A stretch of 64,000 bases of DNA from Kineosporia aurantiaca JCM 3230 (lineage in GTDB: Bacteria; Actinomycetota; Actinomycetes; Actinomycetales; Kineosporiaceae). Position numbers and translations under genes: made by a program. Where the stretch lies: contig JODP01000003.1 in assembly GCA_000719025.1 (NCBI GenBank), positions 551,360 to 615,359 of the forward strand, in the 5' to 3' direction. The notes beneath the pieces were generated by a model. The model saw nothing but the letters and a program-made list of their open reading frames with translations, made no database searches and was not told where the DNA came from. The first letter of the stretch is position 1, and every line of letters begins with the position of its first letter. This document shows positions 49,398 through 59,222 of the stretch, piece after piece.

Positions 49398-52201
49398 CCG
49401 GGCGGTTCCCGGCCTGGCGAGCGGCTTTTCGTCTGGCCCGGCGGGACGCCTGGCGGAACAAGGGCCGCAGTGCGCTGGTCGCGCTGATGATCGCCCTGCC
49501 GGTGCTGGCCCTGTCGACGGTGTCGGTGCTCTACCGCTCGGACGAACGGGATCCGCAGGACAATGTCCGGGTGCGGCTGGGGGCGCAGGCGCAGGCCGAG
49601 ATCACTCTGGGCTATGGAGTGCCGATCGCACAGACGCCGGACGCCGACGAAGTCGGCAGCCTGGGCTCGGATCCCGAGAAGCCGCCGGCCGAAACGCACC
49701 TCGAGAAGAAGCTGGCCGCGCTGATCCCGGCCCGGGACCGGATCCAGCCGGACCGGTCGGTGGAGTCGAACCACAACCTGCTGCTCGGCGACCGGATGAT
49801 CGGGGCGACCCTGCGCGAGGTCGACTACACCGCCGACGGCCTGGGCGGCCTGCTCGATCAGGCCGCCGGGCGCGCGCCGCAGCAGGCCGGTGAGGTGGTG
49901 GTCAGTCAGAAACTGCTGGATGCCGGCGTGCACGTAGGTGATCGATTGACCTATCAGGCCACCTCCGCGGACCCGGAGAAGGACCTGACCGTGGTCGGCG
50001 TCGTCGACGGCTACGACCTTGAGGGCACGAAGCAGCTGATCGGGCTGCCGGGCACGCTCCTGCCCGCGGCCGCCTTCACCGGGGAGCTGAACCCCTCGTA
50101 CGGCGGGGCCTGGACCAACACCCGGCTGCTGGTGGTCGGGCCGGACCCGGTGACCTGGGACGACGTGCTGGACCTGAACCAGCTGGGGGCGACCGTGCTG
50201 AGCCGGTCGGTGGTCGCGCACCCGCCGTCGTCGGACCGGGTGCCGTACAACCGGGGCAGCTACACGGCCGGGCCCGGCAGCCAGGCGGTCGGCATCGTGG
50301 TGGTGGTGATCGGCCTGATCCTGCTCCAGATCGCCCTGCTGGCCGGTCCGGCCATCGCTGTCGGTGCCCGGCGTAATCAGCGCACCCTGGCTTTGCTCGC
50401 CTCGGCGGGCGCGGAACGGCGGCACCTGAGGACGCTGGTGCTCGCCACCAACGGGGTGATCGCCCTGGTCAGTTGTGTTTTCGCGGCGCTCGCGGGAACC
50501 GTGGTGGGGATTGCCGTCATCGCGGTGCTGCGGGCCCGAGGAGCCGTGATCGTCCGGATCGACGTGCATCCGCTGGACCTGCTGGTGCTGATCGCGGCCG
50601 GCCTGGCCACGGCGATCGGGGCCTCGCTGGTGCCGGCCCGTCAGGCGGCCAAGCTGGACGTGGTCGCCGCGCTGACCGGGCGCCGGGGCTATTCGCCGCC
50701 GGCCCTGCGGGTGCCCCTGCTCGGTCTGCTGCTGGCCGTCGGCGGCACCGCCCTGGCCCTGGTCAGTTCCACCAACCGCTGGGAGTTCGCGACCGTCCTC
50801 GGTCTCGCCGTGACCGAGATCGGCCTGGTGATGGCCTCCGGCGCGGTGGTCGCCCTGACCGCCAGACTGGCGGTCCGGCTGCCCTTTTCTGCCCGCTTCG
50901 CTCTGCGTGACGCCGCTCGTCAGCGCAGCCGTACCGCTCCGGCCGTGGCCGCGGTGCTCGCCGCGATCGCTGGGGGTAGCGCGGCCCTGGTCTACGTCGC
51001 CGCGCAGGACGACCATGATCAGCGGCAATATCGGCCGAGTGCTGCAGCGGGCGTAATCGCCATCGGGGTGGACAGTTACAGCTTCGACGACGCCGTGCAG
51101 TCCTTGCCCAAGGCGGAGCAGGTGCTCCGCAAAGAGCTGCCGATCAATCGGATCCAGTCGTTCCGAACCATGCAGACCGATGTCGATGGTGGACGTTCGA
51201 GCCTTTCCCTCACGCCGTTGCTCGCCCCCGGAACAATCTGTCCGGGTTCGGTCTACCAGGGCGGGATCTCGATCGACACAACCGGCTCCGTCCCCGCCAC
51301 AACCGATTCGGCCCCCGCCCAAGCCGGCGACCCCGGACCCTGCGAGGGACCGGTGGCGGCGGGAAGCATCGACTTCTTTCAAGGCCTGCTCTTCGACGAC
51401 GGCACGGCGGTACAGGCCCTGACCCGCGGCGCCGCTCCGGCCTCCGCAGCTGCCCTGAAGGCCGGAAAGGTCGTCACCACCGATCCCGAGGTGATCTGGC
51501 CGGACGGAGCGGTGCACGTGACGATCGATCGCTGGCAGGCGAACGGCGAGGAGGTCCCCCCGTCCTCGGCGGTCGCATTGCCCGCCGTCCTCGCGCCGCC
51601 CGGTGACCTCCGCCTGAACGGCATGGTCTACCCCCTGACAGCGGCTGCGAAGCTGGGCGTCTCGCTGAAGCAGGGTGGCCTGATCGCGACCCCGGCCACG
51701 CTGCCCTCGCAGGACACCGAGGACCGGGTCAACGGCCTGCTGCGCCGCGAGGCCGGGGTGCAGATGGACGTGGAGCGCGGTTACGTCAGCCAGTACGGCC
51801 TGGGCCTGCTCGCCCTGCTGATCGCCGCCGCGGTGATCAGTCTGGTCGGCACCTTCACCGCGGTCGGCCTGGCCGCCGCCGAGACCCGGGCCGACGTCTC
51901 CACCCTGGCTGCGGTCGGGGCCGGGCCAGGGGTACGCCGTCGGCTGGCCGCCGCCCAGGCCGGGGTGATCTCCGGGCTGGGCGGGGTGCTCGGGGTGGGC
52001 AGCGGGATCCTGGCCGGCTGGGTGCTGATCCGGATGCAGCAGGACTGGGACGTCAGCTACGGCGCGCCGAACCTCTGGCGGCTGGTGCTGCCCTGGCCGT
52101 ACCTGTTCGCGGTCGGGCTCGGCATCCCGCTGCTGGCCATGACGATCGGCTTCCTCACCACCCGCTCCCGGCTCACCGTGGTGCGCCGGCTGGGGCAGTA
52201 G
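49394..52201 (+). CDS. FtsX-like ABC transporter permease
   Basis: 935 aa. An N-terminal TM (GRSALVALMIALPVLALSTVSVL) and large ectodomain are followed by an FtsX TM cluster around residues 295-420. Further TMs lie near 435-500 and 515-540. A second ectodomain (about 545-800) precedes a C-terminal FtsX domain (GLGLLALLIAAAVISLVGTFTAVGLAA onward). It is the partner of the preceding ATPase under PadR control. It ends just before a bidirectional terminator. Confidence 0.9.
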   Translation: MTGRFPAWRAAFRLARRDAWRNKGRSALVALMIALPVLALSTVSVLYRSDERDPQDNVRVRLGAQAQAEITLGYGVPIAQTPDADEVGSLGSDPEKPPAETHLEKKLAALIPARDRIQPDRSVESNHNLLLGDRMIGATLREVDYTADGLGGLLDQAAGRAPQQAGEVVVSQKLLDAGVHVGDRLTYQATSADPEKDLTVVGVVDGYDLEGTKQLIGLPGTLLPAAAFTGELNPSYGGAWTNTRLLVVGPDPVTWDDVLDLNQLGATVLSRSVVAHPPSSDRVPYNRGSYTAGPGSQAVGIVVVVIGLILLQIALLAGPAIAVGARRNQRTLALLASAGAERRHLRTLVLATNGVIALVSCVFAALAGTVVGIAVIAVLRARGAVIVRIDVHPLDLLVLIAAGLATAIGASLVPARQAAKLDVVAALTGRRGYSPPALRVPLLGLLLAVGGTALALVSSTNRWEFATVLGLAVTEIGLVMASGAVVALTARLAVRLPFSARFALRDAARQRSRTAPAVAAVLAAIAGGSAALVYVAAQDDHDQRQYRPSAAAGVIAIGVDSYSFDDAVQSLPKAEQVLRKELPINRIQSFRTMQTDVDGGRSSLSLTPLLAPGTICPGSVYQGGISIDTTGSVPATTDSAPAQAGDPGPCEGPVAAGSIDFFQGLLFDDGTAVQALTRGAAPASAAALKAGKVVTTDPEVIWPDGAVHVTIDRWQANGEEVPPSSAVALPAVLAPPGDLRLNGMVYPLTAAAKLGVSLKQGGLIATPATLPSQDTEDRVNGLLRREAGVQMDVERGYVSQYGLGLLALLIAAAVISLVGTFTAVGLAAAETRADVSTLAAVGAGPGVRRRLAAAQAGVISGLGGVLGVGSGILAGWVLIRMQQDWDVSYGAPNLWRLVLPWPYLFAVGLGIPLLAMTIGFLTTRSRLTVVRRLGQ

Positions 52202-52204
52202 AGC

Positions 52205-52241
52205 TTCCGTTCCGCCGATCGGAGGGACCGGCGGAACGGAA
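52205..52241. terminator. bidirectional terminator between convergent genes
   Basis: TTCCGTTCCGCCG (52205-52217) is perfectly complementary to 52229-52241 with an 11-nt loop. It is flanked by A-rich sequence on one side and lies between the permease stop and the HAD gene stop. Confidence 0.8.
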
Positions 52242-52252
52242 ACCCCCTTCGA

Positions 52253-53029
52253 TCAGACCAGATCGATCAGGCTCTCGATCGAGGGCACGATGTGGGACGG
52301 CCGGAACGGGTACCGCTGCACGTCGTCCCGGGTGGTGGAACCGGTCAGGACCAGGAAGGTCTCCAGGCCCGCCTCCATCCCGGCGACCACGTCGGTGTCC
52401 ATCCGGTCGCCGATCATCGCGGTGTACTCGGAGTGCCCGTCGATCGCGTTCAGGGCGCTGCGGAACATCATCGGGTTCGGCTTGCCGACGATGTACGGGT
52501 CCCGCCCGGTGGCCCGGCTGATCAGCGCGGCGACCGCCCCGCAGGCGGGCAGCGGGCCCTCGGCGGAGGGGCCGGTCGGGTCCGGGTTGGTGGCGATGAA
52601 CCGGGCCCCGCCCTCGATCAGCCGGATCGCCTTGGTGATCGCCTCGAACGAGTAGGTCCGGGTCTCGCCGAGCACGACGAAGTCCGGTGCGGTGTCGGTG
52701 AGCACGTAGCCCGCCTCGTGCAGCGCCGTGGTCAGCCCGGCCTCGCCGATCACGTAGGCCTTACCGCCGGGCACCTGGTCGGCCAGGAACTGCGCGGTGG
52801 CCAGGGCGGAGGTCCAGATCGCGGCCTCCGGCACGTCCAGCCCGGAGGCGTTCAGCCGGGCCCGCAGGTCCCGGGCCGTGTAGATCGAGTTGTTGGTCAG
52901 GACCAGGAACGGCCGTTCCTTCTCCTGCAGTCGCTGGAGGAACTCGGCCGCACCCGGCAGGGCCAGGCCCTCGTGCACGAGAACGCCGTCCATGTCCGTC
53001 AGCCAGCAGCGGATCTCCCGCGTCTTCAT
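52253..53029 (-). CDS. HAD-IIA family sugar-phosphate phosphatase (NagD-like)
   Basis: 258 aa. Motif 1 is LTDMDGVLVHEG (nucleophile Asp), motif 2 FLVLTNNS, and the cap region AYVIGEAGLTTALHEAGY. The Lys motif is YIVGKPNPMMFRSAL, and motif 4 is AMIGDRMDTDVVAGMEAGLETFLVLTG. It probably dephosphorylates small phosphosugars or nucleotides; the substrate is uncertain. Confidence 0.92.
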   Translation of the reverse strand: MKTREIRCWLTDMDGVLVHEGLALPGAAEFLQRLQEKERPFLVLTNNSIYTARDLRARLNASGLDVPEAAIWTSALATAQFLADQVPGGKAYVIGEAGLTTALHEAGYVLTDTAPDFVVLGETRTYSFEAITKAIRLIEGGARFIATNPDPTGPSAEGPLPACGAVAALISRATGRDPYIVGKPNPMMFRSALNAIDGHSEYTAMIGDRMDTDVVAGMEAGLETFLVLTGSTTRDDVQRYPFRPSHIVPSIESLIDLV

Positions 53030-53084
53030 GCCTTCTCCTCGTTTCGGCGCAGCGCGGAAATCTCCGCGCGGGAACCGTACTGCC

Positions 53085-54494
53085 CTACCGCCCGACCAGG
53101 GAGCGCAGGTCGAAAGCGTCCGCCATCGCCTGCATCCCGGCGTCGCCCGGGTGCAGGTGGTCGCCCGAGTCGTAGGCCGGGCGCATCCGGTCCGGGTCGG
53201 CCGGATCGGCCAGCGCCGCGGCGAGGTCCACCCGCGCGTCCAGCTCCGGCGCCGTGCGGATCCAGTCGTTCACCAGCTCGCGCTGCTGTTCCTTCTCCGG
53301 CGAGAGGCACCCACGGGCACAGGTGAACGGGGTCAGCGTGGCGCCGACGACCCGCAGACCGTGCTCGTGCGCCCGCTCGGCCAGGGTTTTCAGCCCGTCG
53401 ATCACGGTACTGGCCGGCGTCCCCGAACCGATGTCGTTGATGCCGAGGGCGAGCACCACCACCCGCACGTCCGGCCGGCTCAGCACGTCGCGGTCGAACC
53501 GGCGCAGCCCCGAGGCGCTCGGCGAGACGCAGCTCAGGTTCTCCGACACCACCCGGTTGCCGCCGATGCCCTCGTTCAGCACCCCCACCCCGGAGGTGAC
53601 CGCCTCCCGTCGCATCCGGACCGCCAGAAGGTCGGGCCAGCGCCGGTCGGTGTCCGGGGTGGACCACATCCCCTCGGTGATCGAGTCGCCGAAGGTGCTG
53701 ATCGCCCCGATCCCGGCCGGGTCCGGCACGTCCACCCCCTCCAGCCAGAACCACGACCGGACCGGCCGGCCGAACGCCGACCCGCTGACCTGCCCGGCGT
53801 GGTTGCCGGAGGCCCGGTAGGAGCTGGAGGCAGATCGGCTGTGCCCGGAGACGGCCGGCGCCGACCCCTGCGGCACGACGTCGACCGCCAGCGACTGGCC
53901 GGCTTCGAAGGACTGGTCGACCGGATCGCTGATCGCCCGCCCTCCGGGCGGGATCTCGACGTCCTGGGTGCCGCCGAACGTCACCGGGTGCTCGGTGCCG
54001 GGACGCAGGCCCGGTCGGCCGGTGCCGACCGAGACCCCGGCGGTGACCCGGGACAGCCGCAGCGGTTCGGTGCCGAAGGTGTTGGCCAGCCGGATCCGGA
54101 AGCGGGTGCCGCCGAGCGTCGGATGCACCACCTGGCGCAGGGTCTGGCCGCCCAGATTGCTCAGCCCGCTCGGCTCGCGGTCGCTGAGGTCCTGCATCGC
54201 GGTGGCCCAGACGCCGGTCCAGCCGGCTGGATCGGGCAGACCCGGGAAGAGCGTCGAACCAGGGATGCTCGGAGTCACCGTGGGGAAGAGGCTCGCCGAA
54301 GCGGTGGGCGGGGTGGGAGCGACCGTCTCGGCCTCTCCGGGGAAAGCCGCGGTGACGCAGCGGGCGTCGGCCGCGGGGGCGGCCACGGGTTGCCGGTCAG
54401 GCCCGGCCGCCACCAGGAAGACTGCTCCGGTGACGGCCCCTACGGACAGAAGGGCGAGGGTCGCGGTGAGCGCCCGGCGTCTTTCGTGCTGCAC
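53085..54494 (-). CDS. secreted SGNH/GDSL-type hydrolase
   Basis: 469 aa. The N-terminal signal/TM (ALTATLALLSVGAVTGAVFLVAAG) and a Pro/Thr-rich linker precede a beta-rich accessory domain (about 90-245). The catalytic block follows: Ser in STFGDSITEG, Gly in NEGIGGNRV, Asn in LALGINDIG, and the Asp/His pair in YDSGDHLHPGDAG. An extracellular esterase acting on lipids, glycans or acyl groups is likely. It is followed by the racemase/FemX pair on the same strand, upstream by 108 bp. Confidence 0.93.
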   Translation of the reverse strand: MQHERRRALTATLALLSVGAVTGAVFLVAAGPDRQPVAAPAADARCVTAAFPGEAETVAPTPPTASASLFPTVTPSIPGSTLFPGLPDPAGWTGVWATAMQDLSDREPSGLSNLGGQTLRQVVHPTLGGTRFRIRLANTFGTEPLRLSRVTAGVSVGTGRPGLRPGTEHPVTFGGTQDVEIPPGGRAISDPVDQSFEAGQSLAVDVVPQGSAPAVSGHSRSASSSYRASGNHAGQVSGSAFGRPVRSWFWLEGVDVPDPAGIGAISTFGDSITEGMWSTPDTDRRWPDLLAVRMRREAVTSGVGVLNEGIGGNRVVSENLSCVSPSASGLRRFDRDVLSRPDVRVVVLALGINDIGSGTPASTVIDGLKTLAERAHEHGLRVVGATLTPFTCARGCLSPEKEQQRELVNDWIRTAPELDARVDLAAALADPADPDRMRPAYDSGDHLHPGDAGMQAMADAFDLRSLVGR

Positions 54495-54602
54495 GACCCC
54501 TCCCGACGTGCCCCGGCGGCCCCTGGTGATCGGCAGGTCGGCGGGCCCGCTGAAGAGATCAACTCGTCCGGGGCCGCGCCGGTTCCGGCGGTCGGCCGCC
54601 GA

Positions 54603-55670
54603 TCAGGAGGCGACCGGCTTCGACGAGCTGATCACCACCTCGTCGAAGGTACTCACCGTCATCCGCACGTCGCAGGTCAGCTGATCGCCGACCTGCGGCG
54701 GGGCGACCCCGGCGGGCACCACCAGCATTGAGACCTGCATGTGGGCCACGTCCGCGAAGTGCAGCCGGTGCCCGGCCCAGTGGAACGGCGAGGGAGACCA
54801 GCCGGCGCCCCGGACCGCGCCCAGGGCAACGCTCTTGAGCACCTCCTGCCAGCCGGTGCGGGCCGAGCTGGTGTAGAGCCCGACGCCGTGCGCGGTGCCT
54901 CCGGAGACCACGACCAGGCTGCCGCCGGAGACCCGGCGCTGCCGGTAGCCCACCGCCTCCTTGTGCGGCGTGCGGTGCACGTCGAGCACGGTGCCGGTGA
55001 CCGTGAAGGTGCTCCGGTCGGCCAGCCAGAGGTCGGTGCCGACCCGGGGCCGGATCCGCAGCCCGGGCTCGAGGGCCTGGACCGCGGCCTGCTCCTTCAC
55101 GCTCAGGTGGGACACCCAGAAGGTGTCCACCTCGATCCCGGCCTTGCGCAGCGCGTGCAGCGCCTCGTGCACCGAGTCCAGCACCTTGGGCCGGTCCCCG
55201 CCGCTGGGCAGGTGCATGGCGAACCCGGCCAGCCGGACCTGGCGCAGCGGGGCGGCCAGGCCGGGCAGCTCGCTCAGCGTCACGCCGTGCCGGTGCACCG
55301 GCGAGTCCAGCTCCAGGATGATCGCCGGGCTCGGGCTGTCCGGCTGGGCCAGGCGCCGCACCACGTCCGCGTGCGAGACCGTGTGGATCAGGTAGTCCGC
55401 CTCCGGCGCCGGGCGCCGCAGGTCGGCCAGGGTCAGCGGGGCCAGCACCACGATCGAGCCGCGGAACTCCATCCGCACCGAGGCCACCTCGGCCCCGGTG
55501 CCCACCGCGACGGTGTCCATCCCCAGCCGGGTGGCCAGCGCGGCCAGCCGACCCCGGCCGAACCCGTAGCCGTTGCCCTTGATCACCGGCACCACGTCCG
55601 GGTACTTCTTGGCCGACCGGCGCACGCTCTCGTCCCAGCGCGGCTCGTCGATCGTCAGCGTGAAAGTCAT
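54603..55670 (-). CDS. alanine-racemase-like PLP protein
   Basis: 355 aa from the ATG at 55670, overlapping the FemX-like gene by 4 bp. The N-terminal TIM-barrel PLP motif is VVPVIKGNGYGFGRGRLA, with Lys as Schiff-base residue (canonical KANAYGHG). LAGFAMHLPSGGD and VSHLSVKEQAAV follow. The C-terminal catalytic domain is divergent: the usual Alr MDQ/Tyr region is replaced by ADVAHMQVSMLVV. Coupling to FemX suggests a role in supplying or recognising an amino acid for peptidoglycan cross-bridges. Confidence 0.85.
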   Translation of the reverse strand: MTFTLTIDEPRWDESVRRSAKKYPDVVPVIKGNGYGFGRGRLAALATRLGMDTVAVGTGAEVASVRMEFRGSIVVLAPLTLADLRRPAPEADYLIHTVSHADVVRRLAQPDSPSPAIILELDSPVHRHGVTLSELPGLAAPLRQVRLAGFAMHLPSGGDRPKVLDSVHEALHALRKAGIEVDTFWVSHLSVKEQAAVQALEPGLRIRPRVGTDLWLADRSTFTVTGTVLDVHRTPHKEAVGYRQRRVSGGSLVVVSGGTAHGVGLYTSSARTGWQEVLKSVALGAVRGAGWSPSPFHWAGHRLHFADVAHMQVSMLVVPAGVAPPQVGDQLTCDVRMTVSTFDEVVISSSKPVAS

Positions 55671-56851
55671 GACCGCGCCCTCTGGATCTCCTGGTAGAGC
55701 TGGAAAGCCTTGTTCCACAGCGGGGACAGCGGGTACTCGTACTCGCCCACGGTCTCCACCACGGTCGCGCCGGTGCCGATCTTGAACCGCAGCAGACCGG
55801 CCAGCTTCTCGTTCTCGTCCAGGGTGTCGGCGATACCCCGGAAGTCGTACACCCAGTTCCCGCGCTGCAACGCGGCCTGGATCGAGGCCCACTGCAGCGC
55901 GGTCGGGGCCTGCACCTCGCGCAGCCGGGAGGTCGAGCCGCCGTAGGTGTACCAGCAGGTGTGGTTCACGTCGACGGTGATCGCGGTGGCCAGCGCCTCG
56001 CCCTGGTACTCGCTCAGCCAGAGCCGCATCCGCGGGCCCAGCTCGTCCCACATCGTCTTGAAGTAGCTCAGCGGGCGCGGGGTGAACTCGTCCCGCTCGC
56101 CGGTCTCCAGGTAGAGCTTGTGGAACGTCTCCAGGTCGCTCGGGTCGCCCGGGCGGACCACCACGCCCATCGAGGCCGACTTCTTGACGTTCCGCCGCCA
56201 CTGCTGGTTCATCCCCTTGAGCAGCTGCTCCGGGGTGCGGTCGCGGATCTCCAGGCGCACCCCGAGCCGGGGCTGGCCGGCGGTGAAGTGACCGGACTCG
56301 TCCTCCAGGGAGGTCCAGCCCCGGGTCTCCAGAGCGGGCCGCAGGGCGGTGCCGATCGGGTACGCCTGGTCCGCGTCGAGCTCGGAGAACCGGCGGACGG
56401 CGGGGTCGGACATCCCGCGCTTGGCCGTGGCCGTGCTCCAGCTGCGCACCGGCGGGGTCGGGCCGATCCGGACCGCGAACGCGTGCTGCCCGCGCAGGTG
56501 GGCCAGCAGCGGGTCGAGCCAGAGGGCGGGTGCCTGCAGCACCCGCTCCCAGGGGATGGTCGGCCCCTCCGGGATGTAGGCCAGGCTGCGCTGGAGGCCG
56601 GGCACCGGCACCGGCCGGTGCAGCACCAGCGCCGTGCCGACCAGCTCGCCGTTGTCGATCCAGCCGATGCTCTCGGGTCGCCAGGCCCGCTTCACGCCGG
56701 CCCAGGCCGGCGTCTGCGTAATGCTCACCGCGTTCGCCTCGGCGAACCGGGCGTGCTCCTCGATCGGGATCGGCGCGACCGTCAGTCCCGTCCGCGCAGC
56801 GGGCCACAGGGCCCGTCCGGGGCGCAAGGTACGCAGGTCAATTGCAGGCAT
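55667..56851 (-). CDS. FemX/FemAB-like peptidoglycan bridge aminoacyltransferase
   Basis: 394 aa from the ATG at 56851 (MPAIDLRTLRP). Two GNAT-like domains: the N-terminal one has SITQTPAWAGVKRAW and SLAYIPEGPTIPW. A long helical insert follows (LLKGMNQQWRRNVKKSASMGVVVR). The C-terminal one has WLSEYQGEALATAITVDVNHTCWYTYGGS and ALQWASIQAALQRGNWVYDFRGI, then FKIGTGATVVETVGEYEYPLSP. It adds the first interpeptide-bridge residue to lipid II from aminoacyl-tRNA. Translationally coupled to the racemase-like gene. Confidence 0.93.
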   Translation of the reverse strand: MPAIDLRTLRPGRALWPAARTGLTVAPIPIEEHARFAEANAVSITQTPAWAGVKRAWRPESIGWIDNGELVGTALVLHRPVPVPGLQRSLAYIPEGPTIPWERVLQAPALWLDPLLAHLRGQHAFAVRIGPTPPVRSWSTATAKRGMSDPAVRRFSELDADQAYPIGTALRPALETRGWTSLEDESGHFTAGQPRLGVRLEIRDRTPEQLLKGMNQQWRRNVKKSASMGVVVRPGDPSDLETFHKLYLETGERDEFTPRPLSYFKTMWDELGPRMRLWLSEYQGEALATAITVDVNHTCWYTYGGSTSRLREVQAPTALQWASIQAALQRGNWVYDFRGIADTLDENEKLAGLLRFKIGTGATVVETVGEYEYPLSPLWNKAFQLYQEIQRARS

Positions 56852-57014
56852 GTCGAGATCGTCCTGTCTCCGGTGGGGTTGACGCATCAGGCCACAGGAT
56901 GGCCCAGAATACGGTTCGGTCCAGTTTCTCCTCCTCGAGAACGAGGGCCGACCAGTCGGGCGTTCATCCTCCGGAAGGAGGAGCGGGGCGCCGATCCGGC
57001 CTTATCGTCGAACG

Positions 57015-58433
57015 GTGACCAGTCCGCCGGCCGCCGGTGTCGCACCGCGAGTGATCAGTGCGGCGCGGACGGTGGCCTTCCTGCGCGATCGGGTGCTTCC
57101 GCCGGGCCGTTCGGCGCTGATCGCCCTGGCGGTCGGGGTGACCTGGGCGGTGGCGATGGTCTACCTGCCCCGGAACGGCTGGTACCCGAGCGTCGGCATC
57201 TTCCAGTACCAGTCCCTCGGCATCGTGGTGACCGGGGTGCTGCTCACCCGCGACCGTTTTCCCCGGCTCACGCTGCTGGCGGTGGCGGTGTTCTACCCGG
57301 ACGCGTACGGCGGCTGGCTGTGCACCTACTGGCATGTCCTGCCCTACGTCCTGGCCGGCTACACGGCCGCCTCCCGACGGGTCCTGCCCACCCCCTGGGT
57401 CCTGCTGATCGGTCTGGCCGGGCTGGCCAAGCAGACCGTGGCCTACGGCTGGCACAACCCGGAGTATTGGGAAATCTGGGGCATCCTACGGCACCACACG
57501 TACACCATCTGGGACTTCAACCTCTCCTCGGTCACCATCTTCGGCTCGATCATCACCGCCACCGTTCTGCTCGGCCGGGCCTCCTATCGGCAGCGGCGGG
57601 CGAACGACGAGCTGCAGCACCGGCAGGAAGAGGTGGAGCGGCTACGGCGGCTGGAGACCGACCAGGTGGTGGCGGCCGAGCGGACCCGGATCGCCCGGGA
57701 GCTGCACGACGTGGTGGCGCACCACATCAGCGCCGTGGTGCTGCGCGCGCAGGCCGCCGACCGGGTCGCCGACACCCAGCCCGAGCAGCTGCGCGAGGCG
57801 GTCCGCTGGATCGCCCTGGACGGCCAGCACACCCTGGCGGCCATGCGTCAGGTGGTGAAGGTGCTGCGCTCGGCCGACTCGGCGGCCGCCCTGGCCCCGC
57901 AGACCACGCTGGGCGAGATCCCCGAGATCGCGGCCCGGATGCAGGCGGTGGGCATGCCGGTGGAGCTCAGCCTGCCGCCGTTCCAGCCGATCCTGCCCGC
58001 GGCGGTGGAGCTGGCCGCGGTCCGGATCATCCAGGAGTCGCTGACCAACGCCCTGGTCCACGCCGGGGCCGGGCGGGCCCAGGTGCGGCTCGAGGTGAAC
58101 GGCGAGGACCTGCTGGTCGAGGTGCACGACGACGGGGGACACCCGCCGGACGCCGCCTCCGGCGGCAACCGCTGGGCCTGGCGGGGGAACACCCAGCCCC
58201 AGGGTCTGCCCGCGGTCACCGGCCCGGTGCCGGTCCGCCGCTCCTCCACCTTCGGCTCCGGGCACGGCCTGGTCGGGATGCGCGAGCGGGCCGCGTCCTG
58301 CGGGGGCACCCTGGAGATCGGCCGCTCGCGCCTGGGTGGTTGGCTGGTGCGGGCCCGGCTCAGCATGGTGGTGCCGGCCGAGGCCGCGCCGACCGGGCCG
58401 ACCGGGCCGGAAGCCCTCCCCCAGGCGGGCTGA
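57015..58433 (+). CDS. NarL-type sensor histidine kinase
   Basis: 472 aa from a GTG. About five N-terminal TMs (residues 35-195) and a short coiled coil (QRRANDELQHRQEEVERLRRLE) precede HisKA_3 with RIARELHDVVAHHISAVVLRAQ. The HATPase_c domain shows IIQESLTNALVHAG and VHDDGGHPPD, with a Gly/Pro insert before GSGHGLVGMRERA. Its partner is the response regulator 48 bp downstream. The signal is unknown; the layout resembles LiaS/DesK-type envelope sensors. Confidence 0.93.
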   Translation: MTSPPAAGVAPRVISAARTVAFLRDRVLPPGRSALIALAVGVTWAVAMVYLPRNGWYPSVGIFQYQSLGIVVTGVLLTRDRFPRLTLLAVAVFYPDAYGGWLCTYWHVLPYVLAGYTAASRRVLPTPWVLLIGLAGLAKQTVAYGWHNPEYWEIWGILRHHTYTIWDFNLSSVTIFGSIITATVLLGRASYRQRRANDELQHRQEEVERLRRLETDQVVAAERTRIARELHDVVAHHISAVVLRAQAADRVADTQPEQLREAVRWIALDGQHTLAAMRQVVKVLRSADSAAALAPQTTLGEIPEIAARMQAVGMPVELSLPPFQPILPAAVELAAVRIIQESLTNALVHAGAGRAQVRLEVNGEDLLVEVHDDGGHPPDAASGGNRWAWRGNTQPQGLPAVTGPVPVRRSSTFGSGHGLVGMRERAASCGGTLEIGRSRLGGWLVRARLSMVVPAEAAPTGPTGPEALPQAG

Positions 58434-58481
58434 CCGGCGTCCTAAGTTCAAACGTCCTCAAGCCAAACGGGAACCGAATCC

Positions 58482-59222
58482 GTGAGCCCAGCCGCCAGTC
58501 CCCCGATCCGGGTCGCCGTCGTCGACGACCAGGGGGTGATCCGGGCCGGCCTGCGGATGATCGTCGACCACGAGGCCGACCTGACCGTGGTCGGTGAGGC
58601 CGGGGACGGCGCCCAGGCGCTGGAGATGGTCGCCGCCGAGCGGCCCGACGTGGTGCTGATGGACGTCCGGATGCCGGTGCTGGACGGGATCGGGGCCACC
58701 CGCCGGATCGTCGCCGCCGACGGGTACCGCCCGGCCGTCCTGATCCTGACCACCTTCGACGACGAGGAGTACGTGCTCGGCGCGATCCGGGCCGGGGCCA
58801 GCGGCTTCCTGCTGAAGGACGCGGGACCGGACGTGCTGGTCGCCGCGATCCGGACGATCCACGCGGGCAACTCGCTGGTCGACCCGGTGGTCACCAACAC
58901 GCTGATCGCGCACTGCCTGGAGCTGGAGCGGATGCAGCCGGCCCCGGTCGTCCCGGTCCCCGGCGACGCCGCCCAGGACCGCTGGGCCCCGCGGCTGGCC
59001 GCGCTCAGCGAACGGGAGCGGGAGATCCTGGTCGGGATGGCCCGCGGGCTGTCCAACACCGACCTGGCCACGCATCTGATGGTCGGCGAGACCACGGTGA
59101 AGAGTCATGTCAGCGCGGTGCTGGCCAAGCTCGGGCTGCGCAACCGGGTGCAGGCGGTGGTGGTGGCCTACGAGACCGGGGTGGTCTCGCCGGGCGACCG
59201 GACCACTCAGAGCTGGCAGTAG
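58482..59222 (+). CDS. NarL/LuxR-family response regulator
   Basis: 246 aa from a GTG. The receiver has VVDDQ, phospho-acceptor Asp in VVLMDVRMPVLDG, Thr/Ser at LILTTFDDEEYV and Lys in SGFLLKDAG. A 45-residue linker precedes the helix-turn-helix LSEREREILVGMARGLSNTDLATHLMVGETTVKSHVSAVLAKLGL. It is the cognate regulator of the preceding kinase. Confidence 0.94.
   Translation: MSPAASPPIRVAVVDDQGVIRAGLRMIVDHEADLTVVGEAGDGAQALEMVAAERPDVVLMDVRMPVLDGIGATRRIVAADGYRPAVLILTTFDDEEYVLGAIRAGASGFLLKDAGPDVLVAAIRTIHAGNSLVDPVVTNTLIAHCLELERMQPAPVVPVPGDAAQDRWAPRLAALSEREREILVGMARGLSNTDLATHLMVGETTVKSHVSAVLAKLGLRNRVQAVVVAYETGVVSPGDRTTQSWQ

Noticed and set aside
52890..54731. 613-codon plus frame opposite the SGNH hydrolase
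   Set aside because: Shadow of the minus-strand hydrolase; no motif or start context.
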